Positions 1 to 7,730 of a stretch of 64,000 bases of DNA are shown here, in pieces; the first letter of the stretch is position 1; each line of letters begins with the position of its first letter. The position numbers were made by a program, and so were the translations under genes. This DNA comes from VAZQ01 sp963785745. GTDB taxonomy: Bacteria; Pseudomonadota; Alphaproteobacteria; Rhizobiales; Xanthobacteraceae. The notes below the pieces were generated by a model that made no database searches, was not told the origin of the DNA, and saw only the letters and a list, made by a program, of their open reading frames with translations. The stretch lies in NCBI GenBank assembly GCA_963785745.1, contig CAWAWR010000016.1, positions 1 through 64,000 on the forward strand. Reading direction: 5' to 3'.

Positions 1-862
1 CGAAGGTCTCCGAATATCCTCCGACGACGCCTCTGCCGACGAAGGTGCTGTAAGGCGAGTATACGGGAGCGGGCGACACGCTGGCGACGGCCGCCCCGAC
101 TTCAGTCGGGAAGAACGATTTTCCATCTCCGTCGGTAAACACGGAGAGCGTCAGCACGATCGTGTCGCGCGGCAGGCGCGACACCTCGTCAAGCAGATCG
201 GCATGCCGAAGACCAAACAAGTAGGTGGTTTCAAACTGAGTTTTGCGTGCCTTGATGATCTGCGGCGCCACCTCTTGCCAGCGCCGATCGGTCTCTGACG
301 TGCCGGTGATGACGACGAGCCGTCGCGCGGTCGGCTGGAGGCGTTCGGCCATATCGAGGGTCTTGTCGATATCAAACTTGCTGATAATCCCGGTGATGTC
401 GGGCGGCGGTTTGGCGGTCGCGTAGTTGGCGGGTGAGACATTCAGGAAGACGACGGGAGCTTTCGAGGCAATGGACGCGCGATGGCGCAAGATGAAGGGC
501 AGGGCGGCCGATCCGAGCGTCACGATGACATCGGGAGGATTAACGGCATACTTCTCCGCGAGATAAGCGGCAGTGCGCTGTTCGTGGTCGGGGTCGGAGC
601 TGCGGATCAGGTCAAGGAAATCGGCGTCGATGTCGATCCTGCTGCTAACGCTATTGATCAGCCGCTGCCGGGCCGCCGTTGCCGCGATCGTCGTCGCGGC
701 GAAGGTGTAGTTATAGGCGTGCAGCATCAGCACTCGGGGCACACGCTCCTGAGCCGAAGCGCTCGTCGCCGATGACAGGAGCAAAAAAGACAAAAAAATG
801 CCCGAGGCGCACGATCGCGGTATGCGACATAGGCGATCGCCTAGCAACTGGCCGGACGACAT
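1..862 (-). CDS. Sensor-type protein with N-terminal ABC-substrate-binding-like domain (3' end cut by window)
   Basis: The first 287 residues read open to the window edge, so the C-terminus is missing. Translation starts MSSGQLLG and continues through a hydrophobic stretch (ASGIFLSFLLLSSATSA), a likely signal peptide or anchor. A type-1 periplasmic-binding fold follows (VLMLHAYNY, then DVIVTLGSAALPF, then LVVITGTSE, then TIVLTLSVFTDGDG), resembling the ABC_sub_bind family. In Bradyrhizobium-like genomes such domains often form the N-terminal sensor of membrane histidine kinases; that the missing part is a kinase is inference. The ATG overlaps the TAA that ends the decayed Bug frame upstream (TAATG). 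A downstream start remains possible. Confidence 0.6.
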   Translation of the reverse strand, partial: MSSGQLLGDRLCRIPRSCASGIFLSFLLLSSATSASAQERVPRVLMLHAYNYTFAATTIAATAARQRLINSVSSRIDIDADFLDLIRSSDPDHEQRTAAYLAEKYAVNPPDVIVTLGSAALPFILRHRASIASKAPVVFLNVSPANYATAKPPPDITGIISKFDIDKTLDMAERLQPTARRLVVITGTSETDRRWQEVAPQIIKARKTQFETTYLFGLRHADLLDEVSRLPRDTIVLTLSVFTDGDGKSFFPTEVGAAVASVSPAPVYSPYSTFVGRGVVGGYSETF

Positions 863-1362
863 TACAAAAAGGTCCCAGGCAACGGTGCCGACCGGGCAAT
901 ACTATCAAGCGCCATCGATGTAAATAGCCCAAATGTGCCGCAACTTTGAGCATTGCGGAACGGCTTGAGGACAAGGGCAAGCATTGCTGTTCCCTTCCTC
1001 ACAAAGAGGTAGCGGCGCACGGGTGCGTCTGGGTTAGCGCAGGTGAGCGGCCGCGTCTGGTTGACCACCAGCGGTCCCGGCGCGGTGAACAGCAGCGTAT
1101 GACCGTCGGGCTCCGCCTTGGCCACCAACTCGGCGCCGACATTGCCGCCGGCGCCGGCGCGATTGTCGACGATGAATTGTGCCCCAAGATTTTCGCTGAG
1201 CTTCTGCGCCAGGATCCGCGCCATGGTGTCGACGGAGCCGCCCGGCGGGAACGGATTGACGATGCGCACGACGCGCTGCGGATAGGTCTGCGCCGCCGCG
1301 CCGGCGGTCGTCGCGACTGTCAGCAACACGGCCGAAACGAAACGGAATGCGAAAGCGAACAT
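862..1362 (-). pseudogene. Truncated TctC/Bug solute-binding protein remnant
   Basis: The frame begins with a signal peptide (MFAFAFRFVSAVLL to AGAAAQ) and the Bug N-terminal domain: RIVNPFPPGGSVDTMAR, then the ENLGAQFIVDNRAGAGG strand and the KAEPDGHTLLF motif. After GPLVVNQ, at about 1060, the resemblance fades: only scattered fragments (PDA, LFV) match before a stop at about 166 residues, whereas intact family members have about 320. The second lobe of the binding cleft is missing, so it cannot bind ligand normally. An extended GTG/ATG start at 1488 is open but adds only low-complexity sequence; 1362 fits the signal peptide. Decay by several indels and a deletion is the simplest reading. 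Confidence 0.7.
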
Positions 1363-1542
1363 TGCGGTCCCCGCATGTGATCGACGGCCCGGCGTCAAAT
1401 CGTAGGGGATCGGCCTATGCCTGCCAAGTAAGGCGGCCAGGTATCGGGCCGGTGCGACGATCTGCGATGCGCCGCCCGACATTGACAACGCGCCGGGCCG
1501 TCATGACAGTCTGCACAACAAACATGCTGACGGGGCGTTTGA

Positions 1543-2535
1543 ATGGGCAACCTGCGATTGACCTTGGCTTGCGGACCGTATGACCGCACGCAAGCGCTGC
1601 GGGACGGAACGATCAAGCCGGAGGGCATCGACCTCAATTACGTGACGCTGCAGCCCGCCGAGATTTTCTGGCGGATGCTGCAATACAAGGAGTTCGACGT
1701 CTCCGAGATGTCGCTGTCGAACTACACCACCCTGGTGAACAGCGGCGACGCTCCCTTCATCGCGATCCCGGCGTTTCCGTCGCGCGTGTTCCGTCACGGC
1801 TACTTCTTCATCAACACCGACAAGGGCATCAACGGGCCGAAGGACCTGAAGGGCAAGCGCGGCGGCGTGCCGGAATACTCGATGACGGCGGCGGTCTATA
1901 TGCGCGGCCTGCTCGAGCACGAATACGGCGTCAAGCCGAGCGACGTCGAATGGGTGCAGGGGCGTGCCGACCGGCTCGGCCGCGCGCTGCCGAAGGACAT
2001 CCGTCTGACGCAGGCGCCGGCCGGCACCGAGCTCGGCGACATGCTGGAGCGCGGCGAGATCGATTTCATGATGACGGCGAACAACCCGCTGTCGTTCCGC
2101 CGCGGCGCCGGCAAGGTGAAGCGGCTGTTTCCGAACTACGGCGAGCTGGAGAAGGACTATTACCGACGCACCCAGATCTATCCGATCATGCACACCATCG
2201 TGATCCGCCGCGATATCTACGATCGCGATCCCTGGGTGGCGCTCAGCCTCTACAAGGCGCTGTGCCGGGCCAAGGACTATTCCTATCACCACATCCTGGA
2301 GACGGGATCGCCGAAGGCCTCGCTCGCCTGGCTGCAGCCGTTGCTCGAAGAAGAGCAGGAGATCATCGGGCCGGACTGGTTTCCCTACGGCATCGAGAAG
2401 AACCGCCCGTCGATCGACGCGCTCCTGCAATATGCGCACGAGCACGGACTGACCGATCGCCGCATCAAGATCGAGGATCTGTTCGCGCCGAGCACCATGC
2501 GCGACATTCCGCTCAGCGAAGGGCAGTTGATCTGA
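1543..2535 (+). CDS. 4,5-dihydroxyphthalate decarboxylase-like protein (NMT1/periplasmic-binding fold)
   Basis: This 330-residue protein opens with LRLTLACGPYDRTQAL and IKPEGIDLNYV, typical of the family annotated both as 4,5-dihydroxyphthalate decarboxylase (Pht5) and as NMT1-like ABC binding protein. Further family motifs are FDVSEMSLSNYTTL, IPAFPSRVFRHGYFFIN, and the C-terminal WFPYGIEKNRPSID. No signal peptide is visible, so it is probably cytoplasmic, which favours an enzyme over a transport receptor. The Bug gene at 2564 follows 28 bases later on the same strand, suggesting co-transcription: uptake plus ring-acid processing. The substrate is unknown. A second, more distant homologue lies at 27747. 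Confidence 0.75.
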   Translation: MGNLRLTLACGPYDRTQALRDGTIKPEGIDLNYVTLQPAEIFWRMLQYKEFDVSEMSLSNYTTLVNSGDAPFIAIPAFPSRVFRHGYFFINTDKGINGPKDLKGKRGGVPEYSMTAAVYMRGLLEHEYGVKPSDVEWVQGRADRLGRALPKDIRLTQAPAGTELGDMLERGEIDFMMTANNPLSFRRGAGKVKRLFPNYGELEKDYYRRTQIYPIMHTIVIRRDIYDRDPWVALSLYKALCRAKDYSYHHILETGSPKASLAWLQPLLEEEQEIIGPDWFPYGIEKNRPSIDALLQYAHEHGLTDRRIKIEDLFAPSTMRDIPLSEGQLI

Positions 2536-2563
2536 CGATCATGACGACGTGAGGAGACGTTCC

Positions 2564-3535
2564 ATGCGGATTGGTTTGGCGATCGCGGCCCTCGGCGTCG
2601 CACTCCTCACGGCGATGCCCGGCGCCGGCGCGGAAGAAGCCTATCCGAGCCGTGCGATCCGTCTGATCGTGCCGTACGGGGCGGGCGGCGCGTCCGACGT
2701 GATGGCGCGCTATTTCGGGCAGAAGCTCACCGAATTGTGGAAGGCGAACGTCGTCATCGAGAACATGGCGGCGGCCGCCGGCACCGTCGCCTACACCACG
2801 GTCGCGCGGGCGCAGCCCGACGGCTACACGCTCGCCTACGGCACGTCGTCGATCGCGGTCAACGCGGCGCTACGGACGAAGTCGTCGCCCTACGATCCGA
2901 TCAAGGACTTCCGGCCGATCTCGTCGCTGCTGTCGGTGCAGAACGTGCTGGTGGTGCCGGTCGCCTTGCCGGTCAAATCGGTGGCGGAGCTGGTGGCGCT
3001 GGCCAAGCAGAAGCCCGGCGCGCTCAACTATGTGTCGCTCGGGCCGGGCTCGACGCCGCATCTGTCGATGGAGCTGTTCCGCTCCGCGGCGGGGATCACA
3101 GTGCAGCAGGTGCCGTACAAGCTCACGACGCAGGCCTATACCGACCTGATCGACGGCCGGGTGCAGCTCTGGCTCGCCTCGATGCCGAGCGCGCTGCCGT
3201 TCATCCAGTCCGGGAAGCTTCGCGCGCTCGCGGTCGCCGGGCCGTCGCGCTCGGCGGCGCTGCCCGACGTGCCGACGCTGATCGAATCCGGCGTCGCGGC
3301 GGAGACGACGTTCTGGCAGGGACTGTTCGCGCCGGCGGGCGTCGCGCCCGACGTCGCCGGCAAGCTCAACCGCGCGGTGCACGACATCGTCGCGCAGCCT
3401 GAAACGAAGGCCTGGTATCTTAAGCTCGGCGCAGAGCTCGGCGCTGGCACGCCGGAGCAGCTCGGCGCCGAGGTGCGCAAGGAAATGGAGAAGTGGACCG
3501 CGATCGCCAAGCAGATCGGCATCCAGAGCGATTAA
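2564..3535 (+). CDS. TctC/Bug-family tripartite tricarboxylate transporter substrate-binding protein
   Basis: A 323-residue exported protein. The signal peptide is MRIGLAIAALGVALL to AGAEE. Bug hallmarks follow: RLIVPYGAGGASDVMAR (ligand carboxylate loop), VVIENMAAAAGTVA, QPDGYTLAYG, then PGALNYVSLGPGSTPHL, LPDVPTLIESG and the closing EMEKWTAIAKQ. The ATG at 2564 was chosen because GAGGAGA lies at 2551-2557 with good spacing; the GTG at 2549 would place residues before the signal peptide. It probably shares a transcript with the decarboxylase-like gene upstream. Family members bind organic or amino acids for TctAB permeases; no such permease is nearby. Ligand unknown. Confidence 0.88.
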   Translation: MRIGLAIAALGVALLTAMPGAGAEEAYPSRAIRLIVPYGAGGASDVMARYFGQKLTELWKANVVIENMAAAAGTVAYTTVARAQPDGYTLAYGTSSIAVNAALRTKSSPYDPIKDFRPISSLLSVQNVLVVPVALPVKSVAELVALAKQKPGALNYVSLGPGSTPHLSMELFRSAAGITVQQVPYKLTTQAYTDLIDGRVQLWLASMPSALPFIQSGKLRALAVAGPSRSAALPDVPTLIESGVAAETTFWQGLFAPAGVAPDVAGKLNRAVHDIVAQPETKAWYLKLGAELGAGTPEQLGAEVRKEMEKWTAIAKQIGIQSD

Positions 3536-3542
3536 TCGCTGG

Positions 3543-3627
3543 CCTATCCTCCGCTCATTCCCGCGCAAGCGGGAATCCAGGACTTGTTCTTACTGGGTCC
3601 CCGCTTGCGCGGGGACGAGCGGATAGG
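3543..3627. repeat. Dispersed twin-hairpin palindrome, likely bidirectional terminator
   Basis: Two small hairpins (ATTCCCGC-gcaa-GCGGGAAT and GTCCCCGC-ttgc-GCGGGGAC) sit inside an outer inverted repeat (CCTATCC..CCGCTC against GAGCGGATAGG). The whole element fills the gap between two convergent genes. A relative with the same architecture is at 29122-29203. Such elements are scattered through related rhizobial genomes, where they resemble REP/BIME units; that comparison is from general knowledge. Confidence 0.75.
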
Positions 3628-3628
3628 T

Positions 3629-4216
3629 CTATGAATGGCCCGCGCCGGAAAACCTCTCCTTCAGCCCCGGCTCGAATTCGCCGTCGATCAAGATGAACGC
3701 CACCACCGCGGGCTCGCTCGATCGATTGCTCCAGGCGTGGTTGGTGCCGCACTGGACCAGGATGTCGCCGGCTTTCAACACCACGTCCGCGTCATCGAGC
3801 AGCATCGTGATCTCGCCGGAGAGCACAATCGCGTAGTCGATGGTCTCGGTGCGGTGCATGCGCGGATGACGGCCGCCCTTGCCGAAGGTCGCCGCCTGTT
3901 CGTTGCCCAGGGCGGCGAAGGCGCGGCGGGATTCCTCGACGCTCATGCTGCGGATCGCTTCGGTCTCCGGCGGGAAATGATTGATGCGCAGCACCGTCGC
4001 GTTCTTGGTCGGCAGCTGGCGGCGCGGGCCGAGCGTGGTTTCGCCGGGCGTCGCGGGGATCGAAGCCGGTGCGCCATCGGTGCGCCAGATGTCGGTCGAC
4101 TGCCAGCCCGGGAGCAGGGGATTGAGATGAACGAACGGCGCCGGTCCGTCGGACACGACGATCGCCCGGCCGCTCTCATCGTGTCCGGTCACAACGCGGC
4201 GGATGGTGCCGGCCAT
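3629..4216 (-). CDS. Cupin-domain protein, downstream of Liv-type importer
   Basis: A 195-residue soluble protein with no signal peptide. The cupin barrel is in the C-terminal half: GGRHPRMHRTETIDY (metal-ligand motif 1 with His and Glu), VLSGEITMLLDD, then GDILVQCGTNHAWSN (motif 2, final His). The N-terminal half (RRVVTGHDESGRAIVVSDG) is typical of cupins found near aromatic- and organic-acid catabolic genes. It is the last gene of the minus-strand Liv operon, starting 24 bases after the LivM-like stop. That location suggests it acts on the imported compound, either as a dioxygenase/isomerase or as a ligand-binding protein. The reaction cannot be assigned. Confidence 0.8.
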   Translation of the reverse strand: MAGTIRRVVTGHDESGRAIVVSDGPAPFVHLNPLLPGWQSTDIWRTDGAPASIPATPGETTLGPRRQLPTKNATVLRINHFPPETEAIRSMSVEESRRAFAALGNEQAATFGKGGRHPRMHRTETIDYAIVLSGEITMLLDDADVVLKAGDILVQCGTNHAWSNRSSEPAVVAFILIDGEFEPGLKERFSGAGHS

Positions 4217-4240
4217 GGTGCTCTCCTTGTTGCATGTGTT

Positions 4241-5266
4241 TCATTGGCGTCCGCCGATAACCAGCCGCCGTTCCAACGGAAAAACCTGCCAGCCGTAGCG
4301 GTCGGCAACCAGGCCCCACAGGCCCTTCGGCGCCTTGAGCATGACCATGATGGCGACCGCGCCCAATATTAAGAGATAGATCGCGCCGAGGTCGGCAAGC
4401 GTCTGCCGCAACAGGAAGAACACCACGGTGCCGACGATCGGCCCCTCGATCCGGCCGATGCCGCCGATCACGGTGATGAAGATCACGAAGGCGGTCCAGT
4501 CGTTGACCGAGAATGCGGTGTCCGGCGAGATCCGGATCTTCTGCAGGAACACCAGCGCGCCGACCATCGCGGTGCCGAACGCGACCGCGACATAGACCAG
4601 GTATTTGACGCGCGCGACGTCGACGCCGTTGGATCGTGCGCCGAGCTCGTTGTCGCGGATCGCCGTCAGCGCGAGACCGTAGCGCGAGCGCAGCAAGACG
4701 ACGATGGCGGCGAGCACGCCGACCGCCAGCGCCAGCGCGATCCAGTAGATGATGAATTCGCGCAGCTCGCGCGTGCCGGCGATCGACAACACGACCGCGG
4801 CGGGGAGGCTGGTGCCGGAGCCGCCGTCGAGCGCCGAAACCTGCGCGGCGGAGAGCCGGAACACCTCCGCAACCACCCAGGTGCCGATCGCGAAATAGTG
4901 CCCGCGCAATCGGAACATCAGGAGCGCCACCGGCACCGATATCACGGCCGCGGCAAATCCCGCGATTGGGATCGCGACCAGCGGATGCACGCCCGCGAGC
5001 ATCGCCAGCGCGAACAGCACATAGGCGCCGAGCCCGACATAAGCATGTTGCCCGACAGAGACGAGGCCGGCATAGCCCGCCAGCAGGTTCCACAGGCTCG
5101 CGAGCGCCACGTAAGCATAGATTTCCGACAGAAGCCGCAGGCTGGCGCGGTCGGCCCACCAGGGCGCCGCTGCCAGCGCGATCAGCGCGCACGACACGAT
5201 GGCGAGGCCTATGCGGCTCGCACGGTTCGAGTGCTCGACGCGGATCGTGGGCTCGATCGCACTCAC
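4241..5266 (-). CDS. livM: Branched-chain-type ABC transporter permease (LivM-like)
   Basis: A 341-residue integral membrane protein of the LivM family. Seen: the early family motif SLWNLLAGYAGLVSVGQHAYVG, the cytoplasmic RLRGHYFAIGT, AIRDNELGARSNGV (loop that contacts the ATPases), and VIGGIGRIEGPIVGT near the C-terminus, ending in LKAPKGLWGL. About nine hydrophobic segments are evident. The GTG at 5266 was chosen because it overlaps the LivH stop as GTGA, although the frame is open to 5416. It pairs with LivH, LivF, LivG and the binding protein at 7731. The substrate may be an amino acid, but Liv homologues in catabolic regions also move aromatic acids, amides or urea. Confidence 0.9.
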   Translation of the reverse strand: MSAIEPTIRVEHSNRASRIGLAIVSCALIALAAAPWWADRASLRLLSEIYAYVALASLWNLLAGYAGLVSVGQHAYVGLGAYVLFALAMLAGVHPLVAIPIAGFAAAVISVPVALLMFRLRGHYFAIGTWVVAEVFRLSAAQVSALDGGSGTSLPAAVVLSIAGTRELREFIIYWIALALAVGVLAAIVVLLRSRYGLALTAIRDNELGARSNGVDVARVKYLVYVAVAFGTAMVGALVFLQKIRISPDTAFSVNDWTAFVIFITVIGGIGRIEGPIVGTVVFFLLRQTLADLGAIYLLILGAVAIMVMLKAPKGLWGLVADRYGWQVFPLERRLVIGGRQ

Positions 5267-6129
5267 CCTCGCACCTTCGGGAACAGGCCCTCGGGCCGGA
5301 GCGCCAGCACGACCAGGAAGGCGATGTGACCGGCCAGCAGGTTCCAGCCGGGGTCGATCTTGGCGCCGACCGCCTGCGCGACGCCGATGATGACGCCGCC
5401 GGCGAGCGTGCCCCACATGCTGCCGAGCCCGCCGATGATCACGGCCTCAAAGCCGAAGATCAGCCGCGCCGGGCCGATCGACGGGTCGAAATTGGCGCGC
5501 ACCGCCAACAGGACACCCGCGACGGCGACGATCGCGAGCGAGAGCGCCATCGCCAGCGCGAATACGTGGGCGTTGTTGAGGCCCATGAGCTGCGCAACCG
5601 GCTGGTCATCGGAGGTGGCGCGGAAGGCGCGGCCGAGCGCGGTGCGGTAGAACAGCCATTGCAGACCGGCGATCACCGCGACCGCGAGCGCGAACTGCAA
5701 CAACGGCAGCACGCCGACCGCCAGGCCGCCGCCGATGTGGAAGCTCGCAATCTCGATGTTGCCGGCGTTGAGCTTGCGGCTGTCGGCGGTAAACAGCTCG
5801 AGCAGCGCGTTCTGGATGATCACCGACAGGCCGAACGTGACGAGCAGCGGCGGCAGCAGGTCGTCGCCGAGCGTGCGGTTAAGCAGCACGCGCTGCAGGA
5901 TGTAGCCGAGCGCCGCCATCACCGGCACCACGATCAGGAGCGAGGCGAGGGGATTGATGCCGAGCGTCTCGACCGTGACCAGTGCGACGTAGGCGGCGAG
6001 CACGATCAGATCGCCGTGCGCGATGTTGACCAGCCGCATCACGCCGAAGATCAGCGACAGCCCGGCGGCGAACATGGCGTAGAGCCCGCCGAGCAGAACG
6101 CCTTGCAGGATGGTGTTTACCCACTCCAC
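5263..6129 (-). CDS. livH: Branched-chain-type ABC transporter permease (LivH-like)
   Basis: A 288-residue LivH-family permease. It begins MEWVNTILQGVLLGGLYAM, and carries SLIFGVMRLVNIAHGDLIVL, the most conserved motif of the family, then AFRATSDDQPVAQLMG (the coupling-helix region), FGFEAVIIGGLGSMWGTLAG and the terminal LRPEGLFPK. About eight membrane spans are expected. Its start lies one base after the LivF stop, and its own stop overlaps the LivM start (GTGA), so the genes are translationally coupled. Together with LivM it forms the membrane channel. Confidence 0.92.
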   Translation of the reverse strand: MEWVNTILQGVLLGGLYAMFAAGLSLIFGVMRLVNIAHGDLIVLAAYVALVTVETLGINPLASLLIVVPVMAALGYILQRVLLNRTLGDDLLPPLLVTFGLSVIIQNALLELFTADSRKLNAGNIEIASFHIGGGLAVGVLPLLQFALAVAVIAGLQWLFYRTALGRAFRATSDDQPVAQLMGLNNAHVFALAMALSLAIVAVAGVLLAVRANFDPSIGPARLIFGFEAVIIGGLGSMWGTLAGGVIIGVAQAVGAKIDPGWNLLAGHIAFLVVLALRPEGLFPKVRG

Positions 6130-6130
6130 G

Positions 6131-6835
6131 TCAAACCCCGAAATACGCGGTGGCGATTTTCTCGCGCGTCATCGTCTTCGCTTCGCCGGCGAGCGCGACG
6201 CGCCCTTCCTGCAGGCAATAGACCTGGGCGGCGACCTTCAGTGCCTGCACGATGTCCTGCTCGACGATCACCAGTGAGATTCCCTCGGCGACGATCGCAG
6301 GCAGGCGCGCATAGATGTCGCGGATGACGATCGGCGCGAGGCCGAGGCTGATCTCGTCGCAGAGCAGAAGCTTCGGATTGGACATCAGCGCGCGGCCGAT
6401 GGCGACCATCTGCTGCTGGCCGCCAGAGAGCGACGTCGACGGCTGCCGCGCCCGTTCCGCCAGCATCGGGAACAGGTCGTAGACGCGCTTGAGGGTCCAC
6501 GGACCCGGGCGGCCGAGCTGGCCGCCGACCAGGAGGTTCTCCTCGACCGTGAGCGAAGGGAACAGCCGACGCCCTTCGGGCACGAGCGCGATACCACGCG
6601 CGACGATCTCGTGCGCGGGGAGATCGCCGATGGGCATCCCTGCATACACGATCGCGTCGCGCCGCGCCGGCATGGCGCCCGCGATACACTTGAGCAGCGT
6701 CGACTTGCCGGCGCCGTTGGCGCCGATCACCGCCACCACTTCGCCCTCGGCGACGCCCATCGAGACGCCGAACAGCGCCTGGAAGTCGCCGTAACGGGCG
6801 TCGAGCGCGCGCACGTCTAGAAGGCGCTCAGGCAT
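6131..6835 (-). CDS. livF: Branched-chain-type ABC transporter ATP-binding protein (LivF-like)
   Basis: A 234-residue ATPase. Walker A is GANGAGKST (about residues 38-46), the Q-loop region contains RGIALVPEGRRLFPSLTVEENL (the LivF-specific signature), the ABC signature is LSGGQQQM and Walker B is LLLCDEISLGL, followed by IVEQD carrying the switch-region residues. The family's short length (about 235) is matched. It overlaps the end of LivG by 8 bases and is followed by LivH after one base, so all four are one transcript. It powers import together with LivG at the cytoplasmic face. Confidence 0.92.
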   Translation of the reverse strand: MPERLLDVRALDARYGDFQALFGVSMGVAEGEVVAVIGANGAGKSTLLKCIAGAMPARRDAIVYAGMPIGDLPAHEIVARGIALVPEGRRLFPSLTVEENLLVGGQLGRPGPWTLKRVYDLFPMLAERARQPSTSLSGGQQQMVAIGRALMSNPKLLLCDEISLGLAPIVIRDIYARLPAIVAEGISLVIVEQDIVQALKVAAQVYCLQEGRVALAGEAKTMTREKIATAYFGV

Positions 6836-7559
6836 CGGCTTCGATCCCCATATAGATTTCCGCGACCTGCGGACGCCGGATCACTTCCGCAGGCGCGCCT
6901 TCGGCGATCAGCGCGCCGCCGTGCAGCACCACCAGCCGGTCGACGGCAGCGATCAAGGCATGCACGACGTGCTCGATCCAGATGATCGAGACGCCTGACG
7001 CGCGCACCACTTTGACCAGCGACACCAACGCCGCCGTCTCGTGTTCGATCAGCCCGCCCGCGACTTCGTCGAGCAGCAGGACGCGCGGGGAGGTCGCAAG
7101 CGCACGGGCAAGCTCCAGCCGCTTGCGGTCGAGCAGCGTGAGGCTGCCGGCCTGGCGGTTGGCCTTGTCGGCGAGGGCGCATTGCTCGAGCAGCGTGGCG
7201 CAGCGGGCATAGACGTCGCGCTCGCGCTGGCCGCTGCCGAAGGCGGCCGCCACGACCAGGTTCTCAAACACGGTCATGCCGGCGAACGGCTGCGGAACCT
7301 GGAACGAGCGCGCGATCCCCATGCGGCAGCGCCGCTCCGGGGTCGCGCGGGTGATGTCCTCGCCGTCGAAGAACACGCGCCCCGCGTCCGGCGGGACGGT
7401 GCCGGTCATGATACCGAACAGCGTGGTCTTGCCGGCGCCGTTCGGGCCGATGATGCCGAGCGCCTCGCCCTCGGCGAGCGCGAGATCGATGCCGTCGGCG
7501 ACGACGACCGCGCCGAAGCGTTTTGAGATTTTCGCGAGGGTGAGGATGGGCGATGTCAT
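6828..7559 (-). CDS. livG: Branched-chain-type ABC transporter ATP-binding protein (LivG-like)
   Basis: A 243-residue ATPase. Walker A is GPNGAGKTT, the LivG-type motif is RMGIARSFQVPQPFAGMTVFENL, the signature is unusual (GSLTLLDRKRLELAR in place of LSGG, as commonly seen in LivG), Walker B is VLLLDEVAGGL, and WIEHVVHAL carries the switch His. The ATG at 7559 follows GGGGAA; the frame is open further upstream but runs into the dispersed repeat. It is separated from the binding-protein gene by that repeat (7588-7704), so its expression level may differ from that of the binding protein. Confidence 0.9.
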   Translation of the reverse strand: MTSPILTLAKISKRFGAVVVADGIDLALAEGEALGIIGPNGAGKTTLFGIMTGTVPPDAGRVFFDGEDITRATPERRCRMGIARSFQVPQPFAGMTVFENLVVAAAFGSGQRERDVYARCATLLEQCALADKANRQAGSLTLLDRKRLELARALATSPRVLLLDEVAGGLIEHETAALVSLVKVVRASGVSIIWIEHVVHALIAAVDRLVVLHGGALIAEGAPAEVIRRPQVAEIYMGIEADA

Positions 7560-7587
7560 TTCATTTCCCCGGCAGACCCATCTCTCG

Positions 7588-7704
7588 CCGTCATCCTGAG
7601 GTGCGAGCGAAGCGAGCCTCGAAGGATGCACGGCCCGGGCTCGCGGCGATACAGGGGCCGTCGCCCTTCGAGGGCCGCCTTCGGCGGCCGCCTCAGGGTG
7701 ACGG
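7588..7704. repeat. Dispersed palindromic intergenic repeat (family B)
   Basis: The element is bounded by CCGTCATCCTGAGG and CCTCAGGGTGACGG, which are near-perfect inverted repeats. An inner GCGAGCGAAGCGAGC hairpin and a GGCCGCCTTCGGCGGCC hairpin are visible. A diverged relative is at 43857-43973. It lies inside the Liv operon, between the binding protein and LivG, where it could stabilise the upstream mRNA segment or attenuate transcription. Confidence 0.75.
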
Positions 7705-7730
7705 GGAAAGGCTAGCGCGGGCAGCGAGTT

